Shown here: piece after piece, positions 51,158 to 63,672 of the stretch
Layout of the letters: each line of letters opens with the position of its first letter
How positions within the stretch are numbered: position 1 is the first letter of the stretch
Origin: Vespula vulgaris
Lineage: Eukaryota > Arthropoda > Insecta > Hymenoptera > Vespidae
Assembly: GCF_905475345.1 (NCBI RefSeq)
Contig: NC_066592.1
Location: forward strand, 3,047,501-3,111,500
Length of the DNA: 64,000 nucleotides
Direction: 5' to 3'
The notes under the pieces: generated by a model
Seen by the model: only the letters and a program-made list of their open reading frames with translations
Databases searched by the model: none
Told to the model about the DNA's origin: nothing
Position numbers and translations under genes: made by a program

Positions 51158-52583
51158 CGACTCGTTGAAGGGGAAACGACAGGGACCAACTCCTTTCTTC
51201 TTCTGCTTTCCTCTCGGTCCTTTCTCCTCTTGTCTGACCGCTTAATAGAATAATAAATAGCGAATCGAGCTTCCATACTTTTTCAAGTGACTTCGTCCTT
51301 GACAATCGCTAGTTCTCGCTATGTTCCTCCCGTAGATCGTCTGTGTACGTAGTAAGTACTTACCTACGTAGTATCTACGTATTTGTTAAAAGAGTCGTCT
51401 ATAAAATTATAAAAACTTAGAATATCAGAATTCCCATAGGATAAGAAAGAACGATAGCATACGAACGATTCTCCAAGAGAATTCCAAATTCCATGATTTA
51501 TCACGATAATTCTTTGCTATGGATACATAAGCATTTATATTTAATATGACGATATACATTTATCTTTTAGAACGACCTTAAAGATTAGTTTAAATATCTA
51601 CGAACTTCACGATAAAAAAATCTAAAGTTCGTCTTCGTTATGATCGATTTCTTCTATCTATTTTTTTTTTTTTTTTTACGATCGGATACATCTCATTATT
51701 TATCATTTTCATTTTATTACTATTTATAATTCAGTCGCAAACTTCTTACTTGTCGATATAAAACGATTAAAACGAAACGTAATCGAAGTATTTGTCCGAA
51801 GAAGAAGAAGAAAAAAAATCCTCGGCTCTGATCGTTGAAGGAAATATCAAAGAGTTATGATGTATCGGTGATGTAATTCGTATGACGATATACGATCGAA
51901 AGGAGTGTTAGAGTTATCGTTCGTAACGATATACTTTCAGATACCTAGACGATGTAACGAGAGAAGGGAAGGGAGAGAAGGGATCGGTCGGGAGTTTGGG
52001 AGACTGGATAGGGCCAGTGTCTCGAGGGTACCATGGTATCCGGAATGGTGAACTCGGTCGAGAGATTCCCTGTGTGAGTCGTTGTCCTTCCCTTTCTCAC
52101 TCTCTCGCTACTCTCCCTCTATCTCTCTTTCTCTCTCTGTCTCTCTGTCTTTGTCTCTGTCTCCCTCCACTTTCTCTCTGTCTCTCTCTTCCTTCTTCCT
52201 CGTTTCCTAGCGGAGCAGTGCGTTCTCCGGAAATTCCATGGAAGTCGAATCTCGCGCTACCCGTCCGCCCACATAATTTCGAGCAGGCGAGAGCTGTTCG
52301 GTTAATATCTCCCGCTTGCTGACACCGTCAAATAAAACATCCTAGGACAGAGGAGGAGTTTGAGGTGTAGGTAGAGGTAGTAGGTAGGAGTACGAGGAGG
52401 AGAAGGTGAAAGAGGGGGTTGTTCGCGACACAGGATGGCGGTACTGGCTGCGAAAGGTGCAGGCGCAACTTGGTTATAGATTCGAGCTAGAGAGGAGGAA
52501 ATCTTGCTCCTTCCCTCTCCCATCTCTCGGCGCATTTCCACTTCCTCCAAGTCACTTCTATCTAACTTCCTACTCCTTTTCCA

Positions 52584-52622
<39 letters not shown>

Positions 52623-53151
52623 TCTATCTATCCTATCTATCTATCTTATTCTCTCTTTCTTCAAATCTAACAATAAATAAATACGTACTGTAACACGTGG
52701 AAGATCCTATCGCAAAGCTCGTATCATAACGATTTGGCATTCTTTTAAACGAATATCTTGGATAGATAAATATGAAACAGGGAAATAAATAGATAAAAAG
52801 AAAGAAAGAGTGAGAGAGAGAAAGAGAAAAAGAAAAAGTAACGTCCGGTGATTCCAACATTGGAACTGATCGTTGGATCCAATAACGTGACGAACGATGT
52901 CCAGTTATTTGAAAATTCGTAGTCGCCTGCTATTGCAACGACGCGAAGCTACTTTCGGGCATTCATGGAGGTAGAAAAGGTCGGTGGGAGGGCTGGTGGT
53001 AGTTGGATATAGATATGGAGTAGGAAAGGAGGAGGAGGAAGAGGTAGAATGGTATGGAGGGGTGTAGGTGGAAAGACGCGAGAGGAGTAGGTGGCGGCTG
53101 GGAGATTCGCGCATATCCGATGGCAGGAGGAGAACGCTCGAGTGCGCGCGC

Positions 53152-53191
<40 letters not shown>

Positions 53192-54406
53192 GTAGGGAGA
53201 TAAGGCTAACACAGCGAGAGAATGAGAATGAAGGGAGAGACGTTTCCACTATTGATCATCGAGGCTCAGAGTGTAATGCTAATCATGCCCCCTCGCTCTC
53301 GTACTCATCCCCAACACCCACAGCCGCACCTATCCCTACCCCACCCTCTACCCTCTTCTATCTCTCTCTCTCTCTCTCTGTCTCTCTTCTCTCTCTGTCT
53401 GTCTTTCTCTCTCACTCACCATGCCGCTTTTCCTACGTTGGTCGATTCTCTTATACCAACCATCTCTTACCCTTCTAGCCGAATCCCCGCGCGGCAGCAA
53501 CGACGTCCCTCCTGTGACACAGACCCGGCAAAGATATCGACTCTGACACCCCCGCGCAACCCCCGACCATTTCGAAATTCCTTCTTCCTTTCGCTCGGTG
53601 AGATTAACACCTTCGGGAGCGATGCCTTTCTCGAGTTTAGCCGGGGCTCAAATAATATGAAATAATGGACAATCTTAGTTCGATTTCAGTTTGTTTATAC
53701 TTTTATTCGTGTTTCTTTTTATTTCGCTCTTTTTTTTATTTCTTTTTGTCGTTACAACAATAAATCACATTCCTACAGTCTCGATATATCAGTAATTAAT
53801 TATTTATTAATTGGATTAGATCGATTATTTTTATCATCGTACAACGAACGATCGTTGTTTGTAACGTCATTTGTCGAAATCTTTTTAAGAGATTGCACTT
53901 TTTGATGATAAGTGAAAGAACGTGACTCGTTGGATAAGTATAATTTGTATAATTTTTACGATGATTGGACGATGAATAAGATATCGAACGAGTCTATCAC
54001 GTTTTATCGGACAAACGTCATACCATTGCAGGTAGGGTGCAGACAAGCAAGAGATGAGAGAGATATTTCGTTACGACGTCCGCCATCGCTCGCCATCGTT
54101 GTTCCGGCAAATGTCAATATTTATCGACATTCGAATTACATTGTTAATTTGGTAAGCGAGCATCGCGGTCCGATCGCCTCCGCTTCCGATCTTTCCTTTT
54201 GTCTCTCTCTCTTTCGATATTTGCCATTCTCGTGGCGTAACATTTGTACTCGGTGTACGTATTACGATTTCATTTTCATCCTTGCTGCTCATCGTTTTCG
54301 ATAATGGATATACGAGCATGCACGCGGAAATACGTACATACAGATACAAACGGATATACACATACATATATACATACATACATATATATATAATATATCA
54401 TACATT

Positions 54407-54449
<43 letters not shown>

Positions 54450-54556
54450 CGTACATGTGTAAAGGCAATTTCTATCGTACGAAAGCACCTCGTCATATCA
54501 ACGAATCATCGATTCCGTTCGTTCTTCTTCCTCACGAGAACATTACGAACGAATTT

Positions 54557-54690
54557 GTGTTTCTCTCTCTCTTTCTCTATCTCTCTCTCTCTTTCTCTCT
54601 TTCTCTTTCTCTATCTCTCTTTCTTTCTCTTTCTCTTTCTCTCTCTCTCTCTCTTTCACTCTTTCATTCACTCTCTCATTCACTCTTTCA
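54557..54690 (+). repeat. CT/TCTTTC pyrimidine block
   Basis: About 130 bases, almost pure pyrimidine, of CT and CTTT units. Confidence 0.93.
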
Positions 54691-55145
54691 CTGGTATGTG
54701 CGTAGGTACTCCGAGAGTAGACTGGTTTCTAGCTAATGAATAACGCCCAGGCATTAATACCGCAAATAATAAGAAGCTCTCTTCCGACTGCGGAACCAAT
54801 ATAATAATTACATCAGCATATCGACAAATAGGAGTCAGCAGTAACCGCTGTAACTCCCTCCTACAGCCGGTCCTCGTTGAATACACGGCAAGCTACAAGC
54901 GTCGGGAATGAGATGGACGGAAAAGGGAGAAAGAGAGAGATGAAAAGAGAGAAAGGGAATGAGAGAAAGAGAGAGAAAGAGAAAGAGAGAAGCTTCCTGG
55001 CCGCAGGCGTACCGGAAAGTCCCGTTCTCGAATTCCAAATTAAAACAAAAATAGAAAGGAGGAAGAAAGCTGCAGACAGGCGCGCTAATGTTTCCAATAC
55101 GGTTTTTCGCGTTTTTTCTCGGACGAAAAAGCAGCAACGAAAGAG

Positions 55146-55172
55146 ATAGAGAGAGAGAAAGAGAAAAAGAGA

Positions 55173-55219
<47 letters not shown>

Positions 55220-55230
55220 AAAGAGAGAAT
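55146..55230 (+). repeat. (GA)n with AAAG interruptions
   Basis: Purine block made mainly of GA units. Confidence 0.94.
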
Positions 55231-56330
55231 AGGATTAAATATCGTCTGTGCGTCAGACGTCACCTTCTCTATGGTTTCTCATCGGGGAAAAGGAATAATT
55301 TTTTACATTGTGTTTCAAGAGACACGAATCCGATATATTCGAACAATAAAATATTTTTTGATAATGAAGGATAAAGAAAAAAGAAAAAGAGATCGATTGT
55401 ATCGATCGAACTTGTTCGCTTATTAAAAACAATAATCGTCGTAATCGGTGCTGGAACTTTGGAAATAGAACGTGCGAGTTAAGGGTAATCAGAAAATAAG
55501 GGATGAAGAGAGGCGAGAGGAGGATGAAGAGGCGAGGGTTAGGAACAGGATAGACTCCTCTACGACTGGAAGGAGCAAAGTAAGCCCCTAATTTCTCGCG
55601 GGGTAGAAAGTTGCCAGTCGTAAGCATCTCCCGTGTGATGGTGTTGGGAGAGGGGGTGGTAGTAGAGGTGGTAGTAGCGATGGAAGGGCAACAGGGGTAG
55701 TCCCGAGTCGTATCACCGAGGGTCGAAAGAGCCGTAGTCAATCGGTGGGCGCGAGAAGCGATAGAGAAAAAGAGAAAAAAGAAAAGAGCAGGAAGAAGAG
55801 AAAAAAAGAGAGATAGATAGAGAGAAAAAGAGAGAGAGGGAGAGAGAGAGAGAAGGAGAAAAAGAGAAAGAGAGTTTATATTGGGAAAAAAGGCAAGACG
55901 CTCTCTCTTCTTTCTCTCTTTCTTTCTCTCTTTCTTTCTCTCTCTTGAAAAGGCAGGCAGAAGTGAAACGTTTAAACTTTTTATGAGTTGCTGCGTCGTC
56001 GCTCGAGCGAAGAAATTTCAATTTTGTCCCCACTCCTAGTCGCGCACGAGCGAACCTCCGACTCTCTCTCTCTCTCTTTCTTTCTCTCTCGTTTTTCGAC
56101 TGTATCCTTTTATCTCTTTCTCTTTCCCACCATACTCCTCTCTCGCACTTTCCATCTCAATCGAATTCCAGAACACCGGAGACAGTAGTATCTATAATAA
56201 TTTTCTTCTCTCTCTTTCGTTACTTTGCTTTCGTTCGTCAATTTAAGCCAATATTCGAGATAAGATACAACAAATATGACAAATCTTTTCGTCCTTCCGA
56301 TTACCCTCTTTATTGCTATCGATTTTTTTT

Positions 56331-56360
56331 TCAAAATTATTCAAAATTATTCAAAATTAT
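56331..56360 (+). repeat. TCAAAATTAT three times in tandem
   Basis: Three perfect copies of a 10-bp unit. Confidence 0.97.
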
Positions 56361-56653
56361 ATTCTACCATTATAATTAGTATCAATCGTCCTGCGTATTT
56401 CTCATTAAATCTTAGAGTTTATTATCGATTAGGACGAAATTCTAGGATGCTATGGGTCCTTCTCAAGATGAAGTGGTGGACGAAAGTTAAAAGATGTATA
56501 GGCAACCACCGCATAAACCCCTCGACTCTTTGCCCTTCTCCTGCTTCATAAAAGTCTTGATGAAGACGTCAATGAATATTTATCTTTTCGTTCCGAAGGA
56601 ACTCCATTTTGCTTTAACTTCGAGCAAGCTCTTCTAACCGATGCTCTGTTTCT

Positions 56654-56697
<44 letters not shown>

Positions 56698-57098
56698 ATT
56701 CTCTCTTTCTCTCTCTCTCTCTCTCTTTCTCTTTTCTTCGAGACGAGGCAATAAGCGTAGTCGATCAGCGAAGTTTTATCAGGATTTAATTGGATGCCTT
56801 GAACGAAAGGTTATGGTAATATCGAGTTTCAAAATTGAACGCGTACTTTGGAATCTTCCTTTTCGTAAAATCTCTCATTACACACACGTGCGATGGATGG
56901 TACATTGAAATTAGTTAAGATGGACGAAGATAGATAAGATGGTTAAAATAAAATAAAAAAAAAAGAAGAAAGAAAAGAAAAGAGAAAAAAAGGGAAAAGA
57001 AAAGAAAAGTCATATCGAAAGAGAACGGAAAGAAATTGAGGCCGACTGGAAGAATGGAAAGGAAAAAAATGATGTAGAAGCGAATAGAATGCTATACA

Positions 57099-57145
<47 letters not shown>

Positions 57146-57390
57146 CTGGATGCAAAAGAACGAAGAAAGGCAGAGTCAGCGTTGCGTCTACCACCGAAGT
57201 AACCCTCCACCGTTTTAATATGTTGACGCTCCAGGGGGAAAAAGTAGAAACGAAAAGAAAAAGAATATAGAGAGAAAGAAGGAAGGAAGGAAGGAAGAAA
57301 GGAAGAAAGAAGAGAGAGAGAGAGAGAGAAAGAGAGAGAAGAAGAATGACAAGAAGAAAAGAAAAATATGCCTCCGAAGTCTTTGTATTC

Positions 57391-57392
57391 GT

Positions 57393-57427
<35 letters not shown>

Positions 57428-57440
57428 AGGAAGGAAGGTG
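57391..57440 (+). repeat. (GAAA)n into (GAAG)n
   Basis: About ten GAAA units followed by GAAG units. Confidence 0.95.
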
Positions 57441-57802
57441 GAAGAGAAGGAAGAGAGGGAAGAGCGAGGAGAAAGGGGTGATTGGAGTGTGTTGGTGAGG
57501 CTGACGGGGGGGTGGTTCTCAGAGGGCGGCTACACCGAGGTTGGCCGTACGGGGACGGGACAAACAGGGGGAACGGACGAAAAGAAAGTTTGCCGTGTAA
57601 CAACAAAAGACGTTTGTTATTGGACAGCATTTGAATTGTCTCTGTGTCGGCGGGCCTCCTTATTGGCCGAGCGTCGGTGACGCGACTCCGGAGTTGGTGG
57701 GAGGTTGCTTTCCTCCTAGTCGCCGCTTCCTAGCCGTTTCCTCCCACCTTTCCTCCTCCTCCTCCTCCACCTCCTCCTCCTTCTCTTCCTCCAACTCCAG
57801 CT

Positions 57803-57849
<47 letters not shown>

Positions 57850-59869
57850 ATTCTCTTCTTCTATCCTTGACGAGGATAGCTATACACGCGACTAAGTGTA
57901 CCGGCTATCTGCTCTTCGAAGTCCTACCACTCTCCTCCACTCCTTCCAACCATCCAGCTGCCGGTTACCGTCGAGCTTGGTCCCCGGGATGACCCTTTTT
58001 GCTCAGCCACTAGCTCGTCGTATCGCTTGGACCCTCTTTTTGCCAGGCACCTTCCTCGAAAGAAACGCCTCGGCGGAGGATGCACAACCGCCATTTTCCT
58101 TTTCCACCCGCTACATACTACATACCTTCCTTCCCTCGAGAAATTCTCTTAACGCGATCCTGAATCCACTGCTAAGAATCGAGACAGTTACCTACCTAAG
58201 GCACATATCCTTACAAAATATCGCTGCGAACGAACAGATCCTTTCCCATAGCTTTCTACAGTCTGATTTGACATAAAATAAGATTTCTATTCTTATAACT
58301 CTTATATTTTCTTTCGCCGAATCGTTTTTCCATTTAATATACTCGAAAATTTTTGTTTCTACGACGATCGATATTTATCTTCTATCGCTTATTATTCTTC
58401 GATGTTTATTCTTGCACCGTTTGCGTTTACTCCCATGTCCTTCTTGAAAAATACTAATTAAGAAATAGCATTTTTATGAAAATATTTGGTTTCTCAGGCG
58501 TTAAGGGAATGTCAAACGAATGGTTTTTTGTAACTACGACGTCTACCGTAACGTCGACGAAAGCGTGTACGATGGAAATTCCTCTTCCGTCGGGGACTAC
58601 TTCCCTTCCTCGGGAAGCACATATATTCACGATTACAAACGTACGGTGTGATGCGATTCTCTATGCTCATCCTCGCTCGGCATAGTTTTATATTCCGCGT
58701 CCATCGGCGTATATATCAATGGATCTACTCTCTCAGGACACGTTTCGAAGCGAAGGTACGACGACCTTTCCTTTTATACTCTTTCTCTCTCTCTCTCTCT
58801 ATCTCTCTTTTTGTCTAGATTATTGTTAGCAGTATTCGCTCTTAGCGATTATTCTTGGAATTATGTTGTAAATTTATGGCGCCAGTCGATGTACGTACCT
58901 GCTTTTAACGAAAGGCCTCACGTCGTTTTTCCCCAATCTGATTTATCGTCTTCCTTCTTTTTCAGATTCTGTCTTGTGAATGATTAATATATTAACGATA
59001 TCGCGCTACGATACGAGCCGACTGCTATTGACCGTACCAGTTCTCGCTTTACAAAATTCTCCTTGATTTTCTTTCATTTGAGATCAACAATCGATTAACG
59101 AATGTACGAACGTAAATTATTCGATAATCGTTCCGCGAATATCGCGTCTTTCGAAGAGTCAGATTTAAATGCGCCCCTCATTACTCGTATTATTGGTTTT
59201 ATTTGCCGTTAAAACATTAAACGATGAAAATTGTTCGTTGATTATACGGTTTTTATTTTTCTCCCGCCGATACGTCCAGGCGGATTGATTTTCTCGTTAT
59301 ATTTATTTCAAAATTATTTTTCCGCTTCTGTCAAAAATCAACGAAGAGAACAAATATCGAAAACAAAAATTTTTTTCATTTGCCCTGTTTTTTATCATTC
59401 GAAATGAACGAAGGAAAAATGTTGAAACGATCGCTGCCATTTTCATATTTCCCGCTTGTCCGAGGATCATCCATTCGAATGAATTTTAATCTAATAAAAT
59501 ATCACGTCGGTCCCAATAAACTCAGCTTAAACATTGTCGAATTAAATTTCAGATTTTTGTTCTCTTGAAGGAAAAAGGAGGACAAAAGAGAAAAAAAAAA
59601 AACGAAAAAAAATCTAAGATACTCTTCACCGATCTTATCTTCCCCCTTTTGAAATAGATTTTTGCCCGATATTTATACTTTCGGTTGGCGTCGTAACAAA
59701 CAATAAAGAAATCAATGTCAATCTGCTCGAAATAGGCGATTTTCGAGAAGGTAGGTCGAAATTGATATTCGAACGAAAGGAAAAATAAACCTCGTGATAT
59801 AAGGCGAAATGGGTTATCAATTAATAAAGTTGACGTTGATAGGTTTTGGAAGAAGACCGTCTAAATAAA

Positions 59870-60114
59870 GAAAGAGAGAGAGAGAGAGAGACTCGAACAA
59901 GATAGAAAGCATGTACGGCATCTCCTTCTCGATGCTCTCTCCTAGCCACCTGCATCACCGGGAAAGCGCGTCTGGAGCTAGCCCAGGCCGCAACCCCACG
60001 CCGCAACCCCACGCGTACTCGGAAAGAGGCGTGCGCCGCCTACGAGTCCCCACTACTCGGCATCCGCCCCTATATCGCCTCCTCTACCTAGATCCACCTT
60101 GCTCTCTCTTCTCT

Positions 60115-60160
<46 letters not shown>

Positions 60161-60294
60161 CGTTACTCCCACTCTCCTGTGTCTCTTTCTCTCTCTATCT
60201 CGCGCCTTCTCCGTCATCATTCGCGTATAGAAGCAAGCGGCAACGCGCCGGCAGAGGCTACGTCTCTGGCACCCCCCGTAAAAGCGTGCACACG
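59870..60294 (+). other. Candidate first exon / promoter, donor after 60294
   Basis: GC-rich, CpG-rich sequence surrounds a CT array (60102-60155) and ends at a strong donor, CACACG|GTGAGT, with GT at 60295. An open frame from the ATG at 59911 crosses it but is dominated by CT-encoded Ser/Leu, and it would stop after two codons if spliced to 62393, so it is probably not protein. Splicing 60294 to 62393 would give a compact two-exon 5' UTR. The left boundary is nominal. Confidence 0.25.
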
Positions 60295-60669
60295 GTGAGT
60301 GTGCGGAGGGGTGGTATGTGGCGGACGATGACAGAGACGGGACAACTAACGGCGAGCGGTACACAGCGAGTAAGAGATATAGAAAGAGAGAAGGATAGAA
60401 AGAACGACACGAGGACGGGACAGGAGAACGTTTCGTGGGGGAAACAGACATTCCCCTTTCCCCCAGAGAAACGAGGAAGCACCCTCCCTACCACCCTTAC
60501 TCTACCCCTCGCGAGCTTTTCACTCGGTATCTCTGCCCTCCCCCCTTCCTTTCCTTCTCCTTTACTCCCCCTCTATCTCTATTTCTATCTCTATCTCCCT
60601 TTCCCTTCTCTCACTCTTCTCTCTTTCTCTTTCTACTCTCTTTCTCTCTCTCCTCTCTCTCTTTTTCTT

Positions 60670-60700
<31 letters not shown>

Positions 60701-60739
60701 TTTCTCCGAGCCGTGTGTATGGTTAAATATCGCATTATT

Positions 60740-61020
60740 GTTTTAACGGCTGGGAGGAAAACAGTGGGCGCGGAGAAGAGCGAGAAAGAGATAGAGGGAC
60801 GGGAGAGAACCGGCCGCAGAGTTGCGCGCATCCGCGTCGCGTGTACACTCGTGGCGGCGCGTCGCGTCGAGTCGCGCGCGATAGAGTGAGAGAGAGAAAG
60901 AGAGAATACCGTCGCCGCGACGGCAGCCAGTGTGTTGCGTCGCATCGGCCAGTATCGCGTCGTCGCCTCGCATCGCTCCTCGACGAGAACGCTCCTCTCT
61001 CTGTACTCCCGGCGACCCAC
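60740..61020 (+). promoter_or_regulatory. CpG-dense promoter-like island
   Basis: This is one of the most CpG-dense non-repetitive segments in the window, with runs such as GGCGGCGCGTCGCGTCG near 60852 and CCGTCGCCGCGACGGCAGCC near 60908. The latter contains the palindrome CCGTCGCCGCGACGG with one central base. Local GC and CpG peaks often mark promoters of developmental genes in insects. No TATA box was found. The strand is assumed from the nearby + strand donors. Confidence 0.3.
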
Positions 61021-61230
61021 TTGCTTGCTTGCTCGCTTGCTTGCTTGCTTGCTCCTTCCTAAACCTACTTCTCCTTCTCCTCCTCCTACTTCCCCTCCTC
61101 TTCCTCTTCCTCCTCCTCTTCTTCTTCCTCTCGGCCCCTTACGTACATCGCCCGAAGGAGCCCACTCGCTATAGGTATATACTATACGTACGTTGGACTT
61201 TGCTTCTCCTCCCATTCATCTATTCATCTA

Positions 61231-61381
61231 TCCTTTCCTTCCTTTCTTCCTTCCTTCCTTCCTTCCTCTCTTCCTCTCTTCCTTCCTTCCTTCCTTCCTT
61301 CCTTCCTTCCTTCCTTCCTTCCTTCTTCCCACCCTTCCTTCCTTCCTGATTTCATTCCTTCCTTCCTTCCTTCCTTCCTTA
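61231..61381 (+). repeat. (CCTT)n, about 150 bp
   Basis: Imperfect CCTT array with CTCT and CCCACC interruptions. Confidence 0.96.
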
Positions 61382-61618
61382 TCCCGCGCTTTCGACATAG
61401 CCGGCAGCGGGAGCTGCTCGACGTAACCTCCGCTACTGCGCGCAAGGCCGTTCGAGGTGCCACCCCTGCTATATCCCTCCCGACGCGTCCCTTGCCACGC
61501 CAGCTTCCAAGCCACAACCGCCTCCAAAGGCTCTCCATCCCCCCCTCTCTCTCCCCACCCGCCACCTCCTCTACTCATCACTGCCACCACCGGCGACGCC
61601 ACCCACCCCTACTCCCAC

Positions 61619-61682
61619 TCTCTTCTCGTCTCGTCTCGTCTCTTCTCTTCTCTTCTCTTCTCTTCTCTTCTCTTCCCTTTCT
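61619..61682 (+). repeat. (TCTCG)n then (TCTTC)n pentamers
   Basis: Three TCTCG units pass into about nine TCTTC units. Confidence 0.95.
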
Positions 61683-61852
61683 TCTCCTCCACATCTACCT
61701 TTAGCCTACCCTAGCCTAGCCTAACCACCCTCTCCTACCCCACCCTTATGCATAGCCTGCATCTCAACAACAAGTACCCCCTAGCATCCGACACAACACA
61801 GCAACTCGCCCTACCACCACAATTCTCTACCACCTTTCTTCCTCCCTTCTCT

Positions 61853-61931
61853 CTTCTTCGCTTCTCTTCTCTTCTCTTCTCTTCTCTCTCTTCTCTCTCT
61901 TCTCTCTCTTCTCTTCTCTTCTCTTCTCATC
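61853..61931 (+). repeat. Second (TCTTC)n array
   Basis: Same pentamer class as 61619-61682, 170 bases downstream, mixed with TCTCTCT. Confidence 0.93.
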
Positions 61932-62392
61932 TCATCTCCTAACTCCGAGAGGCACCGCCGACACTCCGCATTCGAAGCAAACACGATATCACCTACCAGG
62001 CATCCTTCCGATACCATCAAAAATTCGTCATCCTCCACGGGATCGCTACTCGTTCGATTTTGACGTCTTTCCTACGTTTCCTCTCATCACCTCCCTACTT
62101 CTCCCATCGGCATCCCTGCTACTCTTCAACCCCTCTCTTTCGAACTTCGAATGGACACTCACACACAAACAGAATTTCTCAAACGTTTCCCTCCCTTACC
62201 CTTCTTTCTTTATCCTCCACTCGTCAAATCTTTCTTATTCTTTCCTTTTCTTTTGAATCCCGTCCCCCTCCATACTCCCCCTCCCACCCTCTTTCCCCAC
62301 TTTACAAACACTCATTAATCTTCCTTTTTTTTTTTTACATACTTCTAATCGTGTTTGTTTATCTTTCATTCGACTTCTTGTCTGTGACGTAC

Positions 62393-62574
62393 AGTTTCGG
62401 TGAATCTACAGCTTGGTTCAGTTCCCCTGTGAAAATATAAACGAACGTGTTAAGAGTGTGTGACCGATCGAAAGGCATGTGCTGCTCAAGGACGAAAAGT
62501 GCGTCGTGCGTCGTGGAAAGGAACTTCGTATACGGGAGATATGACGGTCTCTTAATTCTTGAAGACATTCGCAG
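62393..62574 (+). other. Candidate 5' exon with start codon near the right end
   Basis: A pyrimidine-rich stretch ends at TGACGTACAG|TTTCGG (acceptor AG 62391-62392). At the other end is CAG|GTGAGA with GT at 62575. All three frames are closed by stops early in the exon, so its first part is untranslated. The first ATG in the exon, at 62477, opens 32 codons (MCCSRTKSASC... to ...LEDIR) that stay open into the donor in phase 2. The short Cys-Cys N-terminus could be acylated if translated. No family is recognised. The donor might instead be a lone cryptic or recursive splice site. Confidence 0.35.
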
Positions 62575-62635
62575 GTGAGAAACGTGGGAAGAACGATGAA
62601 GGATGTGTGTCTCCGCGTGTGTGCGTGCGTGCGTG

Positions 62636-62700
62636 AGAGGGAGAGAGAGAGAGAGTGTGTCCGTGCGTATGTGTGTGTGTGTGTGTGTGTATGTGCGTAT
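62636..62700 (+). repeat. (GA)n then (GT)n
   Basis: Short GA run followed by GT dinucleotides just inside the putative intron. Confidence 0.93.
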
Positions 62701-63647
62701 ATATTCTACCGTTATCGTTATCTCTTGAAAAGTGTTAGTGACGTCGGTGTTTGAGACGAGCTGTCGTCGGATCGATGGATATGACGTACGACATAGAAAT
62801 CCGTCAAGCTTTTCATGTACGTCGCCGAGAACATTTCTATGAATATCTACTACGATGGATTATAAGAAATTCTTTTTTTCTAACGTAAAGTGCGTCTTCG
62901 TAAAATGCGAATTCGTGTTACCGTGGTTCTTCTTATCCTTCTTTTTTTTCTTGCCTTTTCGTCCTTAAAATTTAAGAATTATCAAAAACATAATTTATGT
63001 ATATATCGAGGATAAATATTGTATTATCGAAACGTAACGAGAACTATAACGAAAATATCGGATATTTTTTACAAGTTTTTAGCTTTATTCTAATGTTTCA
63101 TCTATGATATAGAATACAATGGTGTTCGTTTGAAGAGATATAAAAAGTGAACTTCGTTCGAACTTTTATAAGCGCTTCGAGTAGTCCAAGGAAAAAGGAA
63201 GAAAAGTAAGAAACTTTTATGAACTGGTTATCCTCCCTATACTTTAACCATTAGAAGGATGCGATAGATACGACTTAAGATAACGATCGCGATCAATAAA
63301 GGAAACAAACATACGAGAAACAACGCGTAAGAGAAGCACCATGTCATTTACGTGATGCCGCTTTAAAACTTCTTGCTCGACGATGATTGGATCGGGGCAC
63401 TTAAAAGAAATTAATTTTTCAAGGAAGAAAAACGACGACTTCGTTGGTTCGAGAACGTTTTTATTGTAAACTTTAATCGAATGATCGTGCGACATCGTTA
63501 CGTTAAACGATCGCGTATAATCGTCGAGGGTGAATGTAATATTTGAAAAAAATTATTTTTTCACGTCACATTTCATTTGCACATCATTTTTCACAACATC
63601 AGCCTATCGAGAAATTTCATTCTCCGATCAACGAAGTGAAGGTCACC

Positions 63648-63672
63648 CTTTTTCTCCTTCAGGTTAGATAAT
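63648..63672 (+). promoter_or_regulatory. Second AG|GT junction with strong pyrimidine tract
   Basis: CCCTTTTTCTCCTTCAG|GTT is an excellent acceptor directly followed by GTTAGA, junction 63662/63663. GTTAG is a poor donor, so an ordinary acceptor starting an exon is equally possible, but no convincing ORF follows. Confidence 0.2.

Larger units (their letters stand above)
50611..53690. other. Non-coding DNA with tetranucleotide arrays
   Basis: (TACT)n at 50824-50867, (GGAT)n at 51108-51157, nested palindromes at 51349-51373, AT-rich unique DNA at 51380-51960, CT at 52119-52192 and 52590-52650, GA at 53148-53189 and CT at 53360-53415. No gene seen. Confidence 0.45.
53691..59869. other. Non-coding DNA, repeat-rich
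   Basis: TA at 54398-54449, CT at 54557-54690, GA at 55146-55230 and 55805-55875, a 10-bp triplicate at 56331-56360, CT at 56659-56734, GA at 57099-57141, (GAAA)n at 57391-57433 and CT at 57804-57846. 57850-58280 and 58320-59800 are mostly unique and AT-leaning, with no coding signature. A CCATTGCAG|GTAGGG junction at 54030/54031 has a poor pyrimidine tract. Confidence 0.45.
60295..62392 (+). other. Pyrimidine-rich DNA between the two candidate 5' exons
   Basis: Contains CT tracts at 60585-60702, the CpG island at 60740-61020, a (GCTT)n run near 61020-61052, a (CCTT)n array at 61231-61381 and two (TCTTC)n arrays. Open frames here are Pro/Ser/Leu-rich translations of pyrimidine repeats or their antisense Glu/Arg/Lys counterparts. 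There is no credible protein. It would be an intron if 60294 and 62393 are joined. Confidence 0.3.

Noticed and set aside
53912..54304. + frame crossing a CCATTGCAG|GTAGGG junction
   Set aside because: The pyrimidine tract is poor, the frame has no family resemblance, and it shows no coding-like codon bias.
59911..60726. 271-codon + strand frame, the longest in the window
   Set aside because: It is largely CT-array Ser/Leu plus unrelated flanks. It spans a strong donor at 60295 and has no domain. It is better explained as GC-rich promoter or leader DNA.
60562..61215. 217-codon minus-strand frame
   Set aside because: Dominated by Arg/Glu from the CT arrays and Gly/Arg from CCT repeats. No recognisable domain.
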